Below are positions 33,583 through 42,391 of a DNA stretch of 64,000 nucleotides, in pieces. Source of the DNA: Treponema brennaborense (GTDB taxonomy: Bacteria > Spirochaetota > Spirochaetia > Treponematales > Treponemataceae). Position numbers and translations under genes: made by a program. The stretch lies in contig JAMPCJ010000006.1 in the NCBI GenBank assembly GCA_023666275.1, positions 81,976 through 145,975 of the forward strand, in the 5' to 3' direction. Below the pieces are notes generated by a model. The model was not told the DNA's origin and ran no database searches. It worked only from the letters and a program-made list of their open reading frames with translations. Positions within the stretch are counted from its first letter, which is position 1. Every line of letters begins with the position of its first letter.

Positions 33583-34062
33583 ATGATGAGTGCTGTTTTT
33601 GCGGGATCTTTTGATCCGCCGACATACGGACATTTGAATATAGTCGAACGGGCACGTGCTATTTTCAGTGAAATTCATGTTGTTGTTGCTGTCAACAATG
33701 CAAAACAGTATTTGTTTTCCGATAAAGAACGTTTCGATATGATGAGCCGCCTTGTCGAGTCTTGGGACAATGTGAAAGTTCATTTGTGCGATAAACTGAT
33801 TGTCGAATATGCGAAAGAATTGAATGCGTCTGTTTTGCTGAGGGGAGTCAGAAATACTGCCGATTTTTCCTATGAACTGGATTTATCTCTGCTGAACAAA
33901 GGTCTGGATCCGCACATTGAAACTGTTTTTTTTCCGACCGATCATCAGTATTTTATTTTAAAATCGAGTGCGATAAAAGAGCTTGCTTCTTTCGGCGGAG
34001 ATGTTTCCAAAATGGTGCCGCCGCTTGTGGAAAAAGAATTGAAAAAAAAATATAATCGGTAA
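33583..34062 (+). CDS. coaD: Phosphopantetheine adenylyltransferase
   Basis: A 159-aa enzyme of coenzyme A synthesis that joins ATP and 4'-phosphopantetheine. The nucleotidyltransferase motif is [14 protein letters not shown] (T-x-G-H). [17 protein letters not shown] and the C-terminal [23 protein letters not shown] are family blocks. TTAGGA lies 8-13 nt before the ATG; a second ATG follows directly (33586). Confidence 0.95.
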   Translation: MMSAVFAGSFDPPTYGHLNIVERARAIFSEIHVVVAVNNAKQYLFSDKERFDMMSRLVESWDNVKVHLCDKLIVEYAKELNASVLLRGVRNTADFSYELDLSLLNKGLDPHIETVFFPTDHQYFILKSSAIKELASFGGDVSKMVPPLVEKELKKKYNR

Positions 34063-34100
34063 AAATTAAACGGCAGCGGAATCAAATTGCGCAATTATAT

Positions 34101-34128
34101 TTGACAAAAAACGTTATTTTGTTATAAT
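34101..34128 (+). promoter_or_regulatory. Promoter of rpmF-acpP
   Basis: TTGACA (34101-34106), 16 bp, TATAAT (34123-34128). A near-consensus promoter with a leader of about 70 nt. Confidence 0.75.
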
Positions 34129-34203
34129 GGATTGACATGTTCAGGTACATGTTGTATGTTGGACAAGTTACGTAAACAACAAATTATTTAGCGAGGTTAA
34201 TAT

Positions 34204-34392
34204 ATGGCAGTACCAAGAGCGAAAACGTCAAAAGCTCGCACAAAGCGGCGCAGAGGGATAAATATGAGATTATCTGCTCCCAGTTTGGCAGAGTGCGGGA
34301 ATTGCGGAAACTTAATTATGTTGCACCGCGTATGCCCGAAATGCGGATATTATCGCGGACGCCAAGTTATGGCGCCTGAAAGCAACGGTTAA
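34204..34392 (+). CDS. rpmF: 50S ribosomal protein L32 (zinc type)
   Basis: A 62-aa protein: MAVPRAKTSKARTKRRRG, then CGNC (31, 34) and CPKC (44, 47), the zinc-ribbon form of L32. GCGAGG precedes the ATG. It is followed by acpP after 13 bp; rpmF commonly clusters with fatty-acid genes. Confidence 0.95.
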   Translation: MAVPRAKTSKARTKRRRGINMRLSAPSLAECGNCGNLIMLHRVCPKCGYYRGRQVMAPESNG

Positions 34393-34405
34393 CAGGAGAA
34401 CAACA

Positions 34406-34642
34406 ATGGACGAATTGTTCAAAAAAATGCAGAAACTTATTGCGGACAAGCTGGAAATCGAAGAAGAAAAAATCACGCTTGATTCATCTTTCCGCCAGGA
34501 TCTCGGCGCGGACAGTCTCGATACGTATGAGCTTGTGTACGCAATTGAAGAAGAATTAGGCGTAAGCGTTCCCGATGAAAAAGCAAACGAATTTGAAACC
34601 GTTCGCGACGCTTATGATTTTATCAAATCTCAGGGAAAATAA
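34406..34642 (+). CDS. acpP: Acyl carrier protein
   Basis: A 78-aa acidic protein with the phosphopantetheine attachment site GADSLDTYEL (Ser37). It carries growing acyl chains in fatty-acid synthesis. CAGGAG precedes the ATG, and a strong terminator follows. Confidence 0.96.
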   Translation: MDELFKKMQKLIADKLEIEEEKITLDSSFRQDLGADSLDTYELVYAIEEELGVSVPDEKANEFETVRDAYDFIKSQGK

Positions 34643-34666
34643 TTTTTATTTTTTTGTTAAAAATAA

Positions 34667-34715
34667 AACACAGGAAAAACTGTTTACGGACAGAAAATTC
34701 CTGTGTTATTTTTTT
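34667..34715 (+). terminator. Terminator after acpP
   Basis: Outer arms AACACAGGAA (34667-34676) and TTCCTGTGTT (34698-34707), inner CTGT/ACAG, then a T-run. Confidence 0.88.
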
Positions 34716-34730
34716 AAATTATTATGAGAT

Positions 34731-35471
34731 ATGCCGGCACAAAATCAGCAAATATATTTGCTTTCGGAACGAAAAAAGCAGCTGAATTGTTTTCAGAAAA
34801 AGAATAAAATTCATTTCAAAGATTTGAATTTGCTGAATCTTGCGTTTAGTCACCGTTCGTTCGCGAATGAAAGTGCGGCGCTGCTTGCGAATAATGAGCG
34901 CCTGGAATTCCTCGGAGATGCTGTTCTCGGCATGATTGTTGCTGCAAAGCTCTATCAAATGCTGGCGCCGAATCATGCGGAAGGGGATCTTGCCAGAATA
35001 AAATCCATTGTCGTTTCGGAGCACTCGCTGGCAGATGCTGCGGATGCTATGGAAATAGACAAATATCTCTTGCTGGGAAAAGGCGAAGAGCTTTCCGGCG
35101 GCCGTTCGAAAAAAGCAATTCTTGCGGATGCCGTAGAGGCTGTTATCGGTGCATATTATCTCGATTCCGGCTATAAAGAAGCGGAACGGTTTGTGCTTTC
35201 TTTTATGCTTCCGCGGATTACGGATGTTATCGACAATAATTATATATATGACTACAAAACCATACTTCAGGAATTTGTGCAGAAAAAATATAAAGAATGC
35301 CCGAAATATGAATTGGCGCGCATGTCCGGTCCGGATCATGACAGAACGTTTTGGATGACTGTGGTAATCCGCGGCGTATCCTATGGTCCCGCGCAGGGGA
35401 AAAATAAAAAATCCGCAGAGCAGGCGGCGGCAAAGTATGCCTGGAACGAAATTGCAAATGACAAAATATAA
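34731..35471 (+). CDS. rnc: Ribonuclease III
   Basis: A 246-aa double-strand-specific RNase that processes rRNA. The catalytic signature is NNERLEFLGDAVLGMIV (about 54-70), with the second acidic site ADAVEAVIGAYYLDSG. A double-stranded RNA-binding domain fills the C-terminal 70 residues (DYKTILQEFVQKKYK, KNKKSAEQAAAKYAW). The ribosome-binding site is weak (ATGAGAT). Confidence 0.95.
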   Translation: MPAQNQQIYLLSERKKQLNCFQKKNKIHFKDLNLLNLAFSHRSFANESAALLANNERLEFLGDAVLGMIVAAKLYQMLAPNHAEGDLARIKSIVVSEHSLADAADAMEIDKYLLLGKGEELSGGRSKKAILADAVEAVIGAYYLDSGYKEAERFVLSFMLPRITDVIDNNYIYDYKTILQEFVQKKYKECPKYELARMSGPDHDRTFWMTVVIRGVSYGPAQGKNKKSAEQAAAKYAWNEIANDKI

Positions 35472-35494
35472 ATAAAAAGCAGGAGGAATGTAAT

Positions 35495-36532
35495 ATGTGT
35501 TACTTTTTGAAAAAAAAGCCGGTACTGATTGCTGTCATTTATGCGGCTGTCTGCTGCGGAATTTTTGCTGCCGGCGCGCGGGATTCCGAACCGCAGAAAG
35601 CTGTCGGGACAGAAAAGGAAATCAAACCGCATGTTATTCGTGCGGCGGTGCTTAACGGACCGAGCGGGATAGGATTATCCTATTTGTTTGAATTCAAACC
35701 GGCGGCATTCGGCTGCGATGTGCAGATGGAAGTTGATGCTTCTCCGGATGTAATGCTGCCTAAACTCTTGAAAGGGGAGCTTGATATAGGAATTCTGCCG
35801 CCGAATGCCGCGGCAAAAGTGTACAATACAACCGGCGCCGTTGTTATGGGCGCTGTCGTCGGAAACGGTATGCTGCACTTGCTTGCGAAAAATTCGGATG
35901 TGCCGTCTTTGGCTGCTTTGCGCGGAAAAACCGTATATACTGCCGGGCAGGGAGCTACTCCGGAATATGTGTTCCGCTATTTGCTTGCGAAAAGCGGAAT
36001 TGCCGAAAACGGCGGTGCCGACGGCGTTTCCATTGATTTTTCGCTTCCGCCTGCCGAAATTGCCGCTGCTCTTGCCGCCGGAAAAATTTCGTACGCACTG
36101 CTGCCGGAACCGTTTGCGACAGTGGCGCAGATGAAATCTTCCGATGTAAAACGGGCGCTGGATATTCAAAAAGTTTTTGCGGAATTGTCCGGGAGCGAAG
36201 AAGACACTGCCGAGTATCCTATGACGCTGGTCGTCGTCCGTAAGGAATTTGCGGAACGATATGCTCAGACCGTGCGTTTGTTTTTGCAGTCCTGCGCACA
36301 GTCTGTCGCTTTAACGAACGGCAATCCGTCCGAAGCCGCGCTGCTTGCCGAAAAACATAGTCTGGGATTAAAAGCAGCTGTTGCGGAAAAATCAATTCCG
36401 AATGCGGCTTTTGTATATAAGGATGCGGGTGCTGCGCGCGCTGATGTCGAAAAGCTGCTGTCGGTGTTTCTTGATTTTGCGCCGGAATCAATCGGCGGAA
36501 AACTGCCCGATGACGCATTTTACTTCAAATAA
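35495..36532 (+). CDS. ABC transporter substrate-binding protein (NMT1/SsuA-like)
   Basis: A 345-aa exported binding protein. The signal is hydrophobic (VLIAVIYAAVCCGIFAAG); Cys20 or Cys21 could be lipidated. The mature part has the NMT1/SsuA type-2 pattern: VLNGPSGIG, KLLKGELDIGILPPNAAAKVYN, LRGKTVYTAGQGATPEYVF, IAAALAAGKISYALLPEPFA. The family binds sulfonates, nitrate, bicarbonate or thiamine precursors. Nothing nearby settles the substrate. AGGAGG precedes the ATG. The gene overlaps the permease gene by 23 bp. Confidence 0.82.
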   Translation: MCYFLKKKPVLIAVIYAAVCCGIFAAGARDSEPQKAVGTEKEIKPHVIRAAVLNGPSGIGLSYLFEFKPAAFGCDVQMEVDASPDVMLPKLLKGELDIGILPPNAAAKVYNTTGAVVMGAVVGNGMLHLLAKNSDVPSLAALRGKTVYTAGQGATPEYVFRYLLAKSGIAENGGADGVSIDFSLPPAEIAAALAAGKISYALLPEPFATVAQMKSSDVKRALDIQKVFAELSGSEEDTAEYPMTLVVVRKEFAERYAQTVRLFLQSCAQSVALTNGNPSEAALLAEKHSLGLKAAVAEKSIPNAAFVYKDAGAARADVEKLLSVFLDFAPESIGGKLPDDAFYFK

Positions 36533-37316
36533 AACAATATTCCGTGCGGGATCATCGATTTTTTCGATTTCCGTTGTTGTTTTATCTGCGGCATGTTTAT
36601 TTGCCGTTTGGCAGCTGGCGGCGCAGAAAATCGATTCGCCGCTGATTTTGCCGTATCCGGCAGAAACATGCCGTGCGTTTATTCGATTGTGTGCTTTATC
36701 GGATTTCCGCAGCGCATTGCTGATGACATTGTATCGAAGCGCCCTTGCTTTCGCTGTGTCGTTTATGATTTCTCTGGTGCTGGGATTCTGCGCCGGCATG
36801 AACATTTTTGCGTTTTATTTTCTGCAGTTTCCGATAAGCATAATAAAAACAACGCCGGTTGTTTCTTTTATATTATTGGCGGCTTTTTGGTTTTCAACAA
36901 ATACGGTTCCCATGTTTGTTTCCGTATTGATGACATTTCCGATAATGACTTCTGCGGTTTGCAGCGGCTTGCGGAATACCGACAAAAAACTTCTTGAAAT
37001 GGCAGATGCCTATCATTTTTCATGGCTGTCGAAAATAATGAATATATATGTGCCGTCTGTGCTGCCGTATCTTTCCGGAAGTATGGGAAGTACTTTTTCC
37101 CAGAGCTGGAAAGTTGTTGTCGCAGCGGAAGTGCTGGGACTGCCGCGACATGCTGCCGGCACTTTGCTTCATTCGGCAAAAACGCATCTTGAAACAGCGG
37201 ATGTTTTTGCTGTCAGCATTGCGCTGATACTTTTGAGCTTTTTTTGCGAAAAAACTGCAGTGCTTATGTGCCGTTTCTTTTTATTTGTAAAAAAACATGC
37301 AGAACGTAGAAATTAA
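36510..37316 (+). CDS. ABC transporter permease (SsuC/TauC-like)
   Basis: A 268-aa inner-membrane permease with about six helices. The BPD_transp_1 features include the early FRSALLMTLYRSALAFAVSF and the cytoplasmic EMADAYHFSWLSKIMNIYVPS, equivalent to the EAA loop that docks the ATPase. ATG 36510 starts inside the binding-protein gene, with GGCGGA about 10 nt upstream. It overlaps the ATPase gene by 20 bp. Confidence 0.85.
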   Translation: MTHFTSNKTIFRAGSSIFSISVVVLSAACLFAVWQLAAQKIDSPLILPYPAETCRAFIRLCALSDFRSALLMTLYRSALAFAVSFMISLVLGFCAGMNIFAFYFLQFPISIIKTTPVVSFILLAAFWFSTNTVPMFVSVLMTFPIMTSAVCSGLRNTDKKLLEMADAYHFSWLSKIMNIYVPSVLPYLSGSMGSTFSQSWKVVVAAEVLGLPRHAAGTLLHSAKTHLETADVFAVSIALILLSFFCEKTAVLMCRFFLFVKKHAERRN

Positions 37317-38013
37317 AAATCTTACATTTTCGTATATCGAAGATTCCCCGATTTATCGGAATTTTTCCGTTTCTTTCGCTGCAGGAACGATTACGGCAAT
37401 AGCCGGAAAATCCGGATGCGGAAAAACCACATTATTGAACATCATCGCTTCGGCGGAGGAAACTTCGTATCTTTTTCAGGAACCGCGGCTTCTGCCCTGG
37501 CGTACACTGAAAAAAAACATTATGCTGGCGCTTGCTGCGAAAATGGACAAAAATTGCGCGGATAAAACTGCCGCAAAAATGCTTTCCCGCGTAGGTTTGG
37601 CAGACCGCCTGAATGCTTTTCCTGCCGATATTTCCGGCGGCGAACGTCAGCGGGCGGCGCTTGCACGAGCCTTTGCGTATCCTGCTTCGGTGCTGCTGAT
37701 GGATGAAGCATTTCAATCGCAGGATACAGCGCTTAAAATTAAGCTGATGGATACTTTTTTGTTTTTGCGCGCAGAAGAAGCCGAAAACCGCCGAACGACA
37801 ATTCTTGTAACGCATGATATACGGGAGGCATTGTGTCTTGCGGATCGGATTATTGTGCTTGACGGCCGTCCGGTGCACATAGCGCTTGACAGGCAATTGG
37901 AGCCGCGCACTGTTTCTGTGTCCGAAGCGTATATCAATCCGCCGGAATATCTGCGCCGCATTGAACGGGATGTATTTGCAATGCTTGACTGTTCCGCTCG
38001 GCAATCGGATTAG
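37297..38013 (+). CDS. ABC transporter ATP-binding protein (SsuB/TauB-like)
   Basis: A 238-aa ATPase. Walker A is GKSGCGKTT (about 37-45), the Q-loop is FQEPRLLPWRTL (the L-P-W motif is typical of the Ssu/Tau/nitrate group), the signature is ISGGERQRAALARA, Walker B is VLLMDEAFQ and the H-loop is VTHDIREAL. Its 3' end overlaps the convergent cysteine desulfurase gene by 4 bp. Confidence 0.92.
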   Translation: MQNVEIKNLTFSYIEDSPIYRNFSVSFAAGTITAIAGKSGCGKTTLLNIIASAEETSYLFQEPRLLPWRTLKKNIMLALAAKMDKNCADKTAAKMLSRVGLADRLNAFPADISGGERQRAALARAFAYPASVLLMDEAFQSQDTALKIKLMDTFLFLRAEEAENRRTTILVTHDIREALCLADRIIVLDGRPVHIALDRQLEPRTVSVSEAYINPPEYLRRIERDVFAMLDCSARQSD

Positions 38014-39182
38014 TATGTTGCAGCTATTTCGCGTAAAACCTGCACAAGATGCATTGCGGCGTTTTCCGTTGTTTCAGATCCGAATGAAAAACGCACGGCA
38101 GAAGATGCGTCTTCTTTTGCTACATGCATCGCTTCAAGCACGGGACGCGATAATTTGCGTGCGGAACACGCGGAGCCGGTGGAAATGTATATGTTTTTTT
38201 CGCTGAGTGCACGCACGAGCACTTCTCCGGGAATGTTTTTAAAGGACGCCTGCACAATCCACGGCGAAAAACGCTTGTCGTATATATTGCAGGATGATGA
38301 CTGGCGGGATTCCGGCAGTATTTTGCAGCCGGAAATATTTTTCAATTCCGAAATAAATGACAATGCCGATTTTTCCTGATTTGCGGAAGAATTCTGCTTT
38401 CCGGCGTATTTTTCAATGCACAAGGAAAACGCAAATGCGCCTGACGTGTTTTCCGTTCCGCTTCTGATGCCGTTTTCCTGTCCGCCGCCTTTAATAAATG
38501 AATCCATTCCGTGCGCGAGATACAAAAGCCCGACTCCGCGCGGACCGCGAATTTTGTGCGCACTCATCGATGCGCTGTCGATTCCCCGATGCGAAAGGCA
38601 AAGCGGTATTTTTCCAAGCGCCTGTACGCAGTCCGTATGGAACCATGGACGTTTTTTTCCTGCGCAATGCGTCGAAACGGCATCTGCTATATCATATATC
38701 GGCTGAATCGCTCCGGTTTCGTTGTTGACAGCCATTACGCAGAGCATCGCCGTATCGCCGCGCATTTTCTGCAGAACAGCTTCCGGCGTGATAATTCCGT
38801 GCGTATCCGGCTGCACGAAAATAATATCCCAGCCGCAGTGCTTCATCATAGCGGCTTGCTCTCTTATCGAGGGATGTTCTATTGCGCTGACAAGTATCGA
38901 ACCTTTGTTCGGACGGCAAAGAAGCGAAAGCATCGGCAAATAATTGCTTTCTGTTCCGCCGGAAGTAAAGTACAGCGTGTCTGCCGGAACTTGCAGCACC
39001 TTTGCACAGCGCTGCCGCGCTTCTGACAGCATTTGTCTGGCGCAGCGGCCTGCTTCGTGAACGCTTGACGGATTGCCGAATACCCGACAAGCTGTTTCGG
39101 CGGCTTGTTTGAGAATTTCGGAATCGGCGGGGGCAGTTGCTGCCCAGTCAAAGTAATAATCCGTTGATAAAAAAGTTTCCAT
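38010..39182 (-). CDS. Cysteine desulfurase (NifS/IscS-like)
   Basis: A 390-aa PLP enzyme that releases sulfur from cysteine for Fe-S clusters and tRNA thiolation. Family blocks are YFDWAATAP, FGNPSSVHEAGR, FTSGGTESNYL, AVNNETGAIQP, the PLP lysine in SAHKIRGPRG and the reactive Cys in STGSACSAR. The position of the short Cys loop fits class I. There is no ribosome-binding site; TACAAT (39194-39189) lies 6 nt before the ATG. No iscU-type scaffold gene is beside it. Confidence 0.9.
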   Translation of the reverse strand: METFLSTDYYFDWAATAPADSEILKQAAETACRVFGNPSSVHEAGRCARQMLSEARQRCAKVLQVPADTLYFTSGGTESNYLPMLSLLCRPNKGSILVSAIEHPSIREQAAMMKHCGWDIIFVQPDTHGIITPEAVLQKMRGDTAMLCVMAVNNETGAIQPIYDIADAVSTHCAGKKRPWFHTDCVQALGKIPLCLSHRGIDSASMSAHKIRGPRGVGLLYLAHGMDSFIKGGGQENGIRSGTENTSGAFAFSLCIEKYAGKQNSSANQEKSALSFISELKNISGCKILPESRQSSSCNIYDKRFSPWIVQASFKNIPGEVLVRALSEKNIYISTGSACSARKLSRPVLEAMHVAKEDASSAVRFSFGSETTENAAMHLVQVLREIAATY

Positions 39183-39188
39183 AAGCCA

Positions 39189-39194
39189 ATTGTA
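39189..39194 (-). promoter_or_regulatory. -10 box 6 nt before the desulfurase ATG
   Basis: TACAAT on the minus strand, with no convincing -35 box and no Shine-Dalgarno. The spacing matches the other leaderless-type starts in this window. Confidence 0.4.
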
Positions 39195-39309
39195 GTGATT
39201 TTGAAAAATATACGCTATTCTTTCGAAAGATTTTAGTCGAAATTTATACAGAAATCTTTCCGCTCTTATTGTAACATATTATATGAAACAAATACAAAGG
39301 TATTTCGCA

Positions 39310-40887
39310 ATGAAGCAATACATATATATCTTGATAATTATTTTTTCGGTGTTTGTTTGTTCGTGTTTATTTGAAAGCGTATCGGAAAATAATGATTCCG
39401 TGTGGAAAACAGTTATTTCCGAATCCGGCATTTCGCGCTGTCTGCGGGATGCTTCCGGCAAATACTTCGCCAGAAGATTATATGCCGGAAAAACCGGAAC
39501 GGAAATAGAATTCGGCGTTTCAAAGACCGTCGGCACGGAAGGAAAAGACGGAGCTTTCGGCGTTGTTTTTTGGTTTGTCGATTGGAATAATTATTACGCG
39601 CTGGACATTGACACGGACTGTTCGTTTTCCGTTACGCAGTGCACTGACGGGACTGTAAATACAATCGGCAGCGGAACAAACGAACACGCGCTGAAAAAAG
39701 GCCGCGGCACGGAAAATGTGATAAAAATGACGGCAAGCGGCGGTTTTCTGCACATATACGCAAATTGTCCCGAAAGTTCGGAAGCCGGCGATGAAGAACT
39801 TTTCGAACTTAATTATTCCGCAAGCGGAGAAAAACTTGCGCCGCCTCGTGACTTCGGCAGTTCTTTCGGAAGATTATATTTCAGAGCGCTGGTGCCGTCT
39901 GAAGCAAAAGAACGTCAGGCCGTTTCGTTCCGCATGATTTCAGCCGGCGCGGAAGACGCAGAAAAAACAACGGATTATAAAAACGGTTTTCAAGACAATG
40001 CGGCAGGAACAAAACGCGTGTTTTACTGCGATGAAGAAAGCTGGAGCGGAAAAACTTTTTCCGAAAACGCACGGATTGATTCTTATGAAAAGTCTTCCAG
40101 AAAATTCGCTTTGGGAATAAAAAAAATATCCGGTTCTCTGGATTGGGGGCGGGGTTTCGCGTTTTGCTGCACGGAAAAACCCAGCGTGCAGTATTATTTT
40201 TTCTGCATTGACGGCAACAAAAACTATTACGCAGGCAAAGTTCAGGGAACGGATATTTCGTACTATCACGCCGATGACGATGCAAATCCGTGGCAGGAAA
40301 AACCGCTGCTGCAAAAATCGGATCTTTTGCAAGCCGGCACGGAAGAAAATATTTTTTATGTGGAAGCACGGCGTGGTTTTTTTTCAGTCAGAACCGATGC
40401 AAACGGCCAGGCATTGATTGAATGCTTCGATGATTCGGATTCCGCGTTTTCTCCGGAAAAAGGAACCGTGCGTTTCCTTGCGGGTGTGGGAGATGAACGC
40501 GATGAAGATTTGAAACATGAAGCTGTCGAGCTGGAATTCAGAATGATTGCGCTGACGCCGCGCGTTGTTATTTCAAAAAAAACAGACGGGAATAATGCCG
40601 GATCTTCAACCAACTCCGAACTTTCGCTTGAAGCCGGCGGTTCTGCCGTTTTATCCGCCGAAGAGAAAAACGGATGTACGGGCGTACTTTCTTATCAATG
40701 GTACGTAACAAATTCCGAAAATAAAAAAACAAAAATACCTAACGCTCAGGGAAAAGAATACACTGTCAGTGCGGAAAAAACGGGCGCCTATACATATACC
40801 TGCGAAATAACCAATACTGTTCCGGCTGCGACAAAAGAAAAACCATCCGCGACTGGCGAGGGAACATTTGTTGTCAACGTTTCCTAA
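39310..40887 (+). CDS. Modular surface lipoprotein with two jelly-roll-like modules and an Ig-like domain
   Basis: A 525-aa lipoprotein; the signal ends FSVFVCSC with lipidation at about Cys19. Two modules share a W/F-x-x-x-x-NNYYA-type strand pair: FGVVFWFVDWNNYYALDID and FFCIDGNKNYYAGKVQG. Each looks like a concanavalin-type carbohydrate-binding jelly roll. The last 90 residues form an Ig-like domain (SYQWYVTNSENKK, TGAYTYTCEITN). ATG 39310 has AAAGG 9 nt upstream; an ATG at 39283 lies close after TAACAT and could be a second, leaderless start. Ligand unknown. Confidence 0.68.
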   Translation: MKQYIYILIIIFSVFVCSCLFESVSENNDSVWKTVISESGISRCLRDASGKYFARRLYAGKTGTEIEFGVSKTVGTEGKDGAFGVVFWFVDWNNYYALDIDTDCSFSVTQCTDGTVNTIGSGTNEHALKKGRGTENVIKMTASGGFLHIYANCPESSEAGDEELFELNYSASGEKLAPPRDFGSSFGRLYFRALVPSEAKERQAVSFRMISAGAEDAEKTTDYKNGFQDNAAGTKRVFYCDEESWSGKTFSENARIDSYEKSSRKFALGIKKISGSLDWGRGFAFCCTEKPSVQYYFFCIDGNKNYYAGKVQGTDISYYHADDDANPWQEKPLLQKSDLLQAGTEENIFYVEARRGFFSVRTDANGQALIECFDDSDSAFSPEKGTVRFLAGVGDERDEDLKHEAVELEFRMIALTPRVVISKKTDGNNAGSSTNSELSLEAGGSAVLSAEEKNGCTGVLSYQWYVTNSENKKTKIPNAQGKEYTVSAEKTGAYTYTCEITNTVPAATKEKPSATGEGTFVVNVS

Positions 40888-40902
40888 GCGCAGCATGCGG
40901 AG

Positions 40903-40962
40903 CAGCAATTCCCGAAAAACGAAGCGCTTGTGCGAATTGTTTTTCGGGAATTGCTGTTTTTA
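40903..40962. terminator. 18-bp terminator hairpin between convergent genes
   Basis: Perfect arms CAGCAATTCCCGAAAAAC (40903-40920) and its complement (40939-40956), 18-nt loop, then TTTTTATTT. It lies between the lipoprotein gene and the convergent M16 gene and may act in both directions. Confidence 0.88.
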
Positions 40963-40978
40963 TTTCAAAACAGATTAT

Positions 40979-42391
40979 TCATTCCGTAACGACGAATAAA
41001 CGTGACGGCTTATTGATCCAATATGTTTCAAACGCGTTTATTACGTCCTGCATGGAAACATTCCGGATTTTTTCTGCGGCGTTTAAATATTCATAGGGAT
41101 TCCCGTAGGTAATAAGGCTTGCACTTATTTGCGCCGCTGTGCCGGAACAAGAATCAACCGATGAATACAATGATGTTATGCGGCTGTTTTTTGCGCCTTC
41201 GAGCATATTCTCTGCGGATTCTGTTTTGAACGTTCCTGTTTTTCCGTCTTTTTCGGTAATAACTTTCCCTGCGCGGAAAATATTTTTTGCTTCCCCGATA
41301 TATGCTTCGATATTGGCGATGTCGCTTATCCGATATGCGGTAAGCACGCCGAGTCCGCCGCCTGACGAGAAAACGCTGTTGCCGATACTATAGCATGCGC
41401 CGTATTGTTCGCGGACAACGTTGAACAATACGGTATCGTATAAATCCGCCGCAATGCACGCCGCGTAATAATCCGGATCGCTTGGGCGCGGGAACGAAAA
41501 CATCTGCGCGGAAAATGCGGTTCCTTTTGCTGCGGGAGAATGCAAATGTACCGGCGCTTCCGCGTTTACTGCGCACAGCGGAATTTTCGGTTTGCTGTAC
41601 GAAAGAGAGGGAAGCGCTCCCAGATAAAAATCAAGCGTACTCTTTAAATGTGCACTGTCAAAATTGCCCACTGCGACGACGGTTATGCGCTCTTTGTTCA
41701 AAAGAACTGCGTGATGTTTCACAAGGTCGCTGATATGTATGTTGTTTATCGAATCATTGGTCATAATACCGGATCGGTACGGATGATTTTCCGCCGCTGT
41801 TTTCCATGCGGTTTGCAAAAGCAGCGAAAACGGATCATGCTCTTTTTTTTGCACGGCATCTTTATAAAAAAGAATCAGTTCATCGAATTCTTTTTGCGGA
41901 AATGACGGATGCAAAAAGCAGTCAAGAAGCATATCAAGCAGATCGTCAAAATAATAGTCAAGACATGTCAACGACAAAACCGACGAATCGTTGTATGCGC
42001 TGCCCGAAAACGACGCTTGCTTTTGAAAAAGGGTTTCTCTGATTTTTTCTGCCGAATATTTTTGCGAGCCTTTTGTCATCATGGAAAAAACTGCGTCTTC
42101 CAGTCCGGCTTTTTCCTGCGGAATAAATGCTGTGCCGCCTTCGGCAATTATGCGGATATGACGGATATGCGAAGCATCTGTTTTTTTTACGACAAGCTTG
42201 ATGCCGTTTTCAAGGCTGAGAATTTCAAAATCCCGTACCGCGTGCTGCCGAAAATGTTCCGCTTCCGCAGTGTTTTTCGATGCGCAGGATGCCGTCGTAA
42301 TCATTGCGCACAGCAGCAGCCATAGCGGAATTGCAAACACTGCATGCGCACGCGGAATAGTTGTTTTTTTTATATTTGCATATTGATTCAT
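40979..42391 (-). CDS. Inactive M16 peptidase-like lipoprotein
   Basis: A 470-aa M16B-fold protein with a lipoprotein signal (ITTASC, about Cys36). The M16 N-terminal pattern is recognisable (LENGIKLVVKK, GGTAFIPQEKAGLEDAVFSMM), but the zinc motif HxxEH is missing; LEDAV stands at that place. The C-terminal M16 domain (REQYGACYSIGNSVFSSGG) keeps the substrate-binding R-x-x-x-x-x-Y type residues. It is the non-catalytic partner of the gene upstream, with which it overlaps by 4 bp (ATGA). Confidence 0.85.
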   Translation of the reverse strand: MNQYANIKKTTIPRAHAVFAIPLWLLLCAMITTASCASKNTAEAEHFRQHAVRDFEILSLENGIKLVVKKTDASHIRHIRIIAEGGTAFIPQEKAGLEDAVFSMMTKGSQKYSAEKIRETLFQKQASFSGSAYNDSSVLSLTCLDYYFDDLLDMLLDCFLHPSFPQKEFDELILFYKDAVQKKEHDPFSLLLQTAWKTAAENHPYRSGIMTNDSINNIHISDLVKHHAVLLNKERITVVAVGNFDSAHLKSTLDFYLGALPSLSYSKPKIPLCAVNAEAPVHLHSPAAKGTAFSAQMFSFPRPSDPDYYAACIAADLYDTVLFNVVREQYGACYSIGNSVFSSGGGLGVLTAYRISDIANIEAYIGEAKNIFRAGKVITEKDGKTGTFKTESAENMLEGAKNSRITSLYSSVDSCSGTAAQISASLITYGNPYEYLNAAEKIRNVSMQDVINAFETYWINKPSRLFVVTE

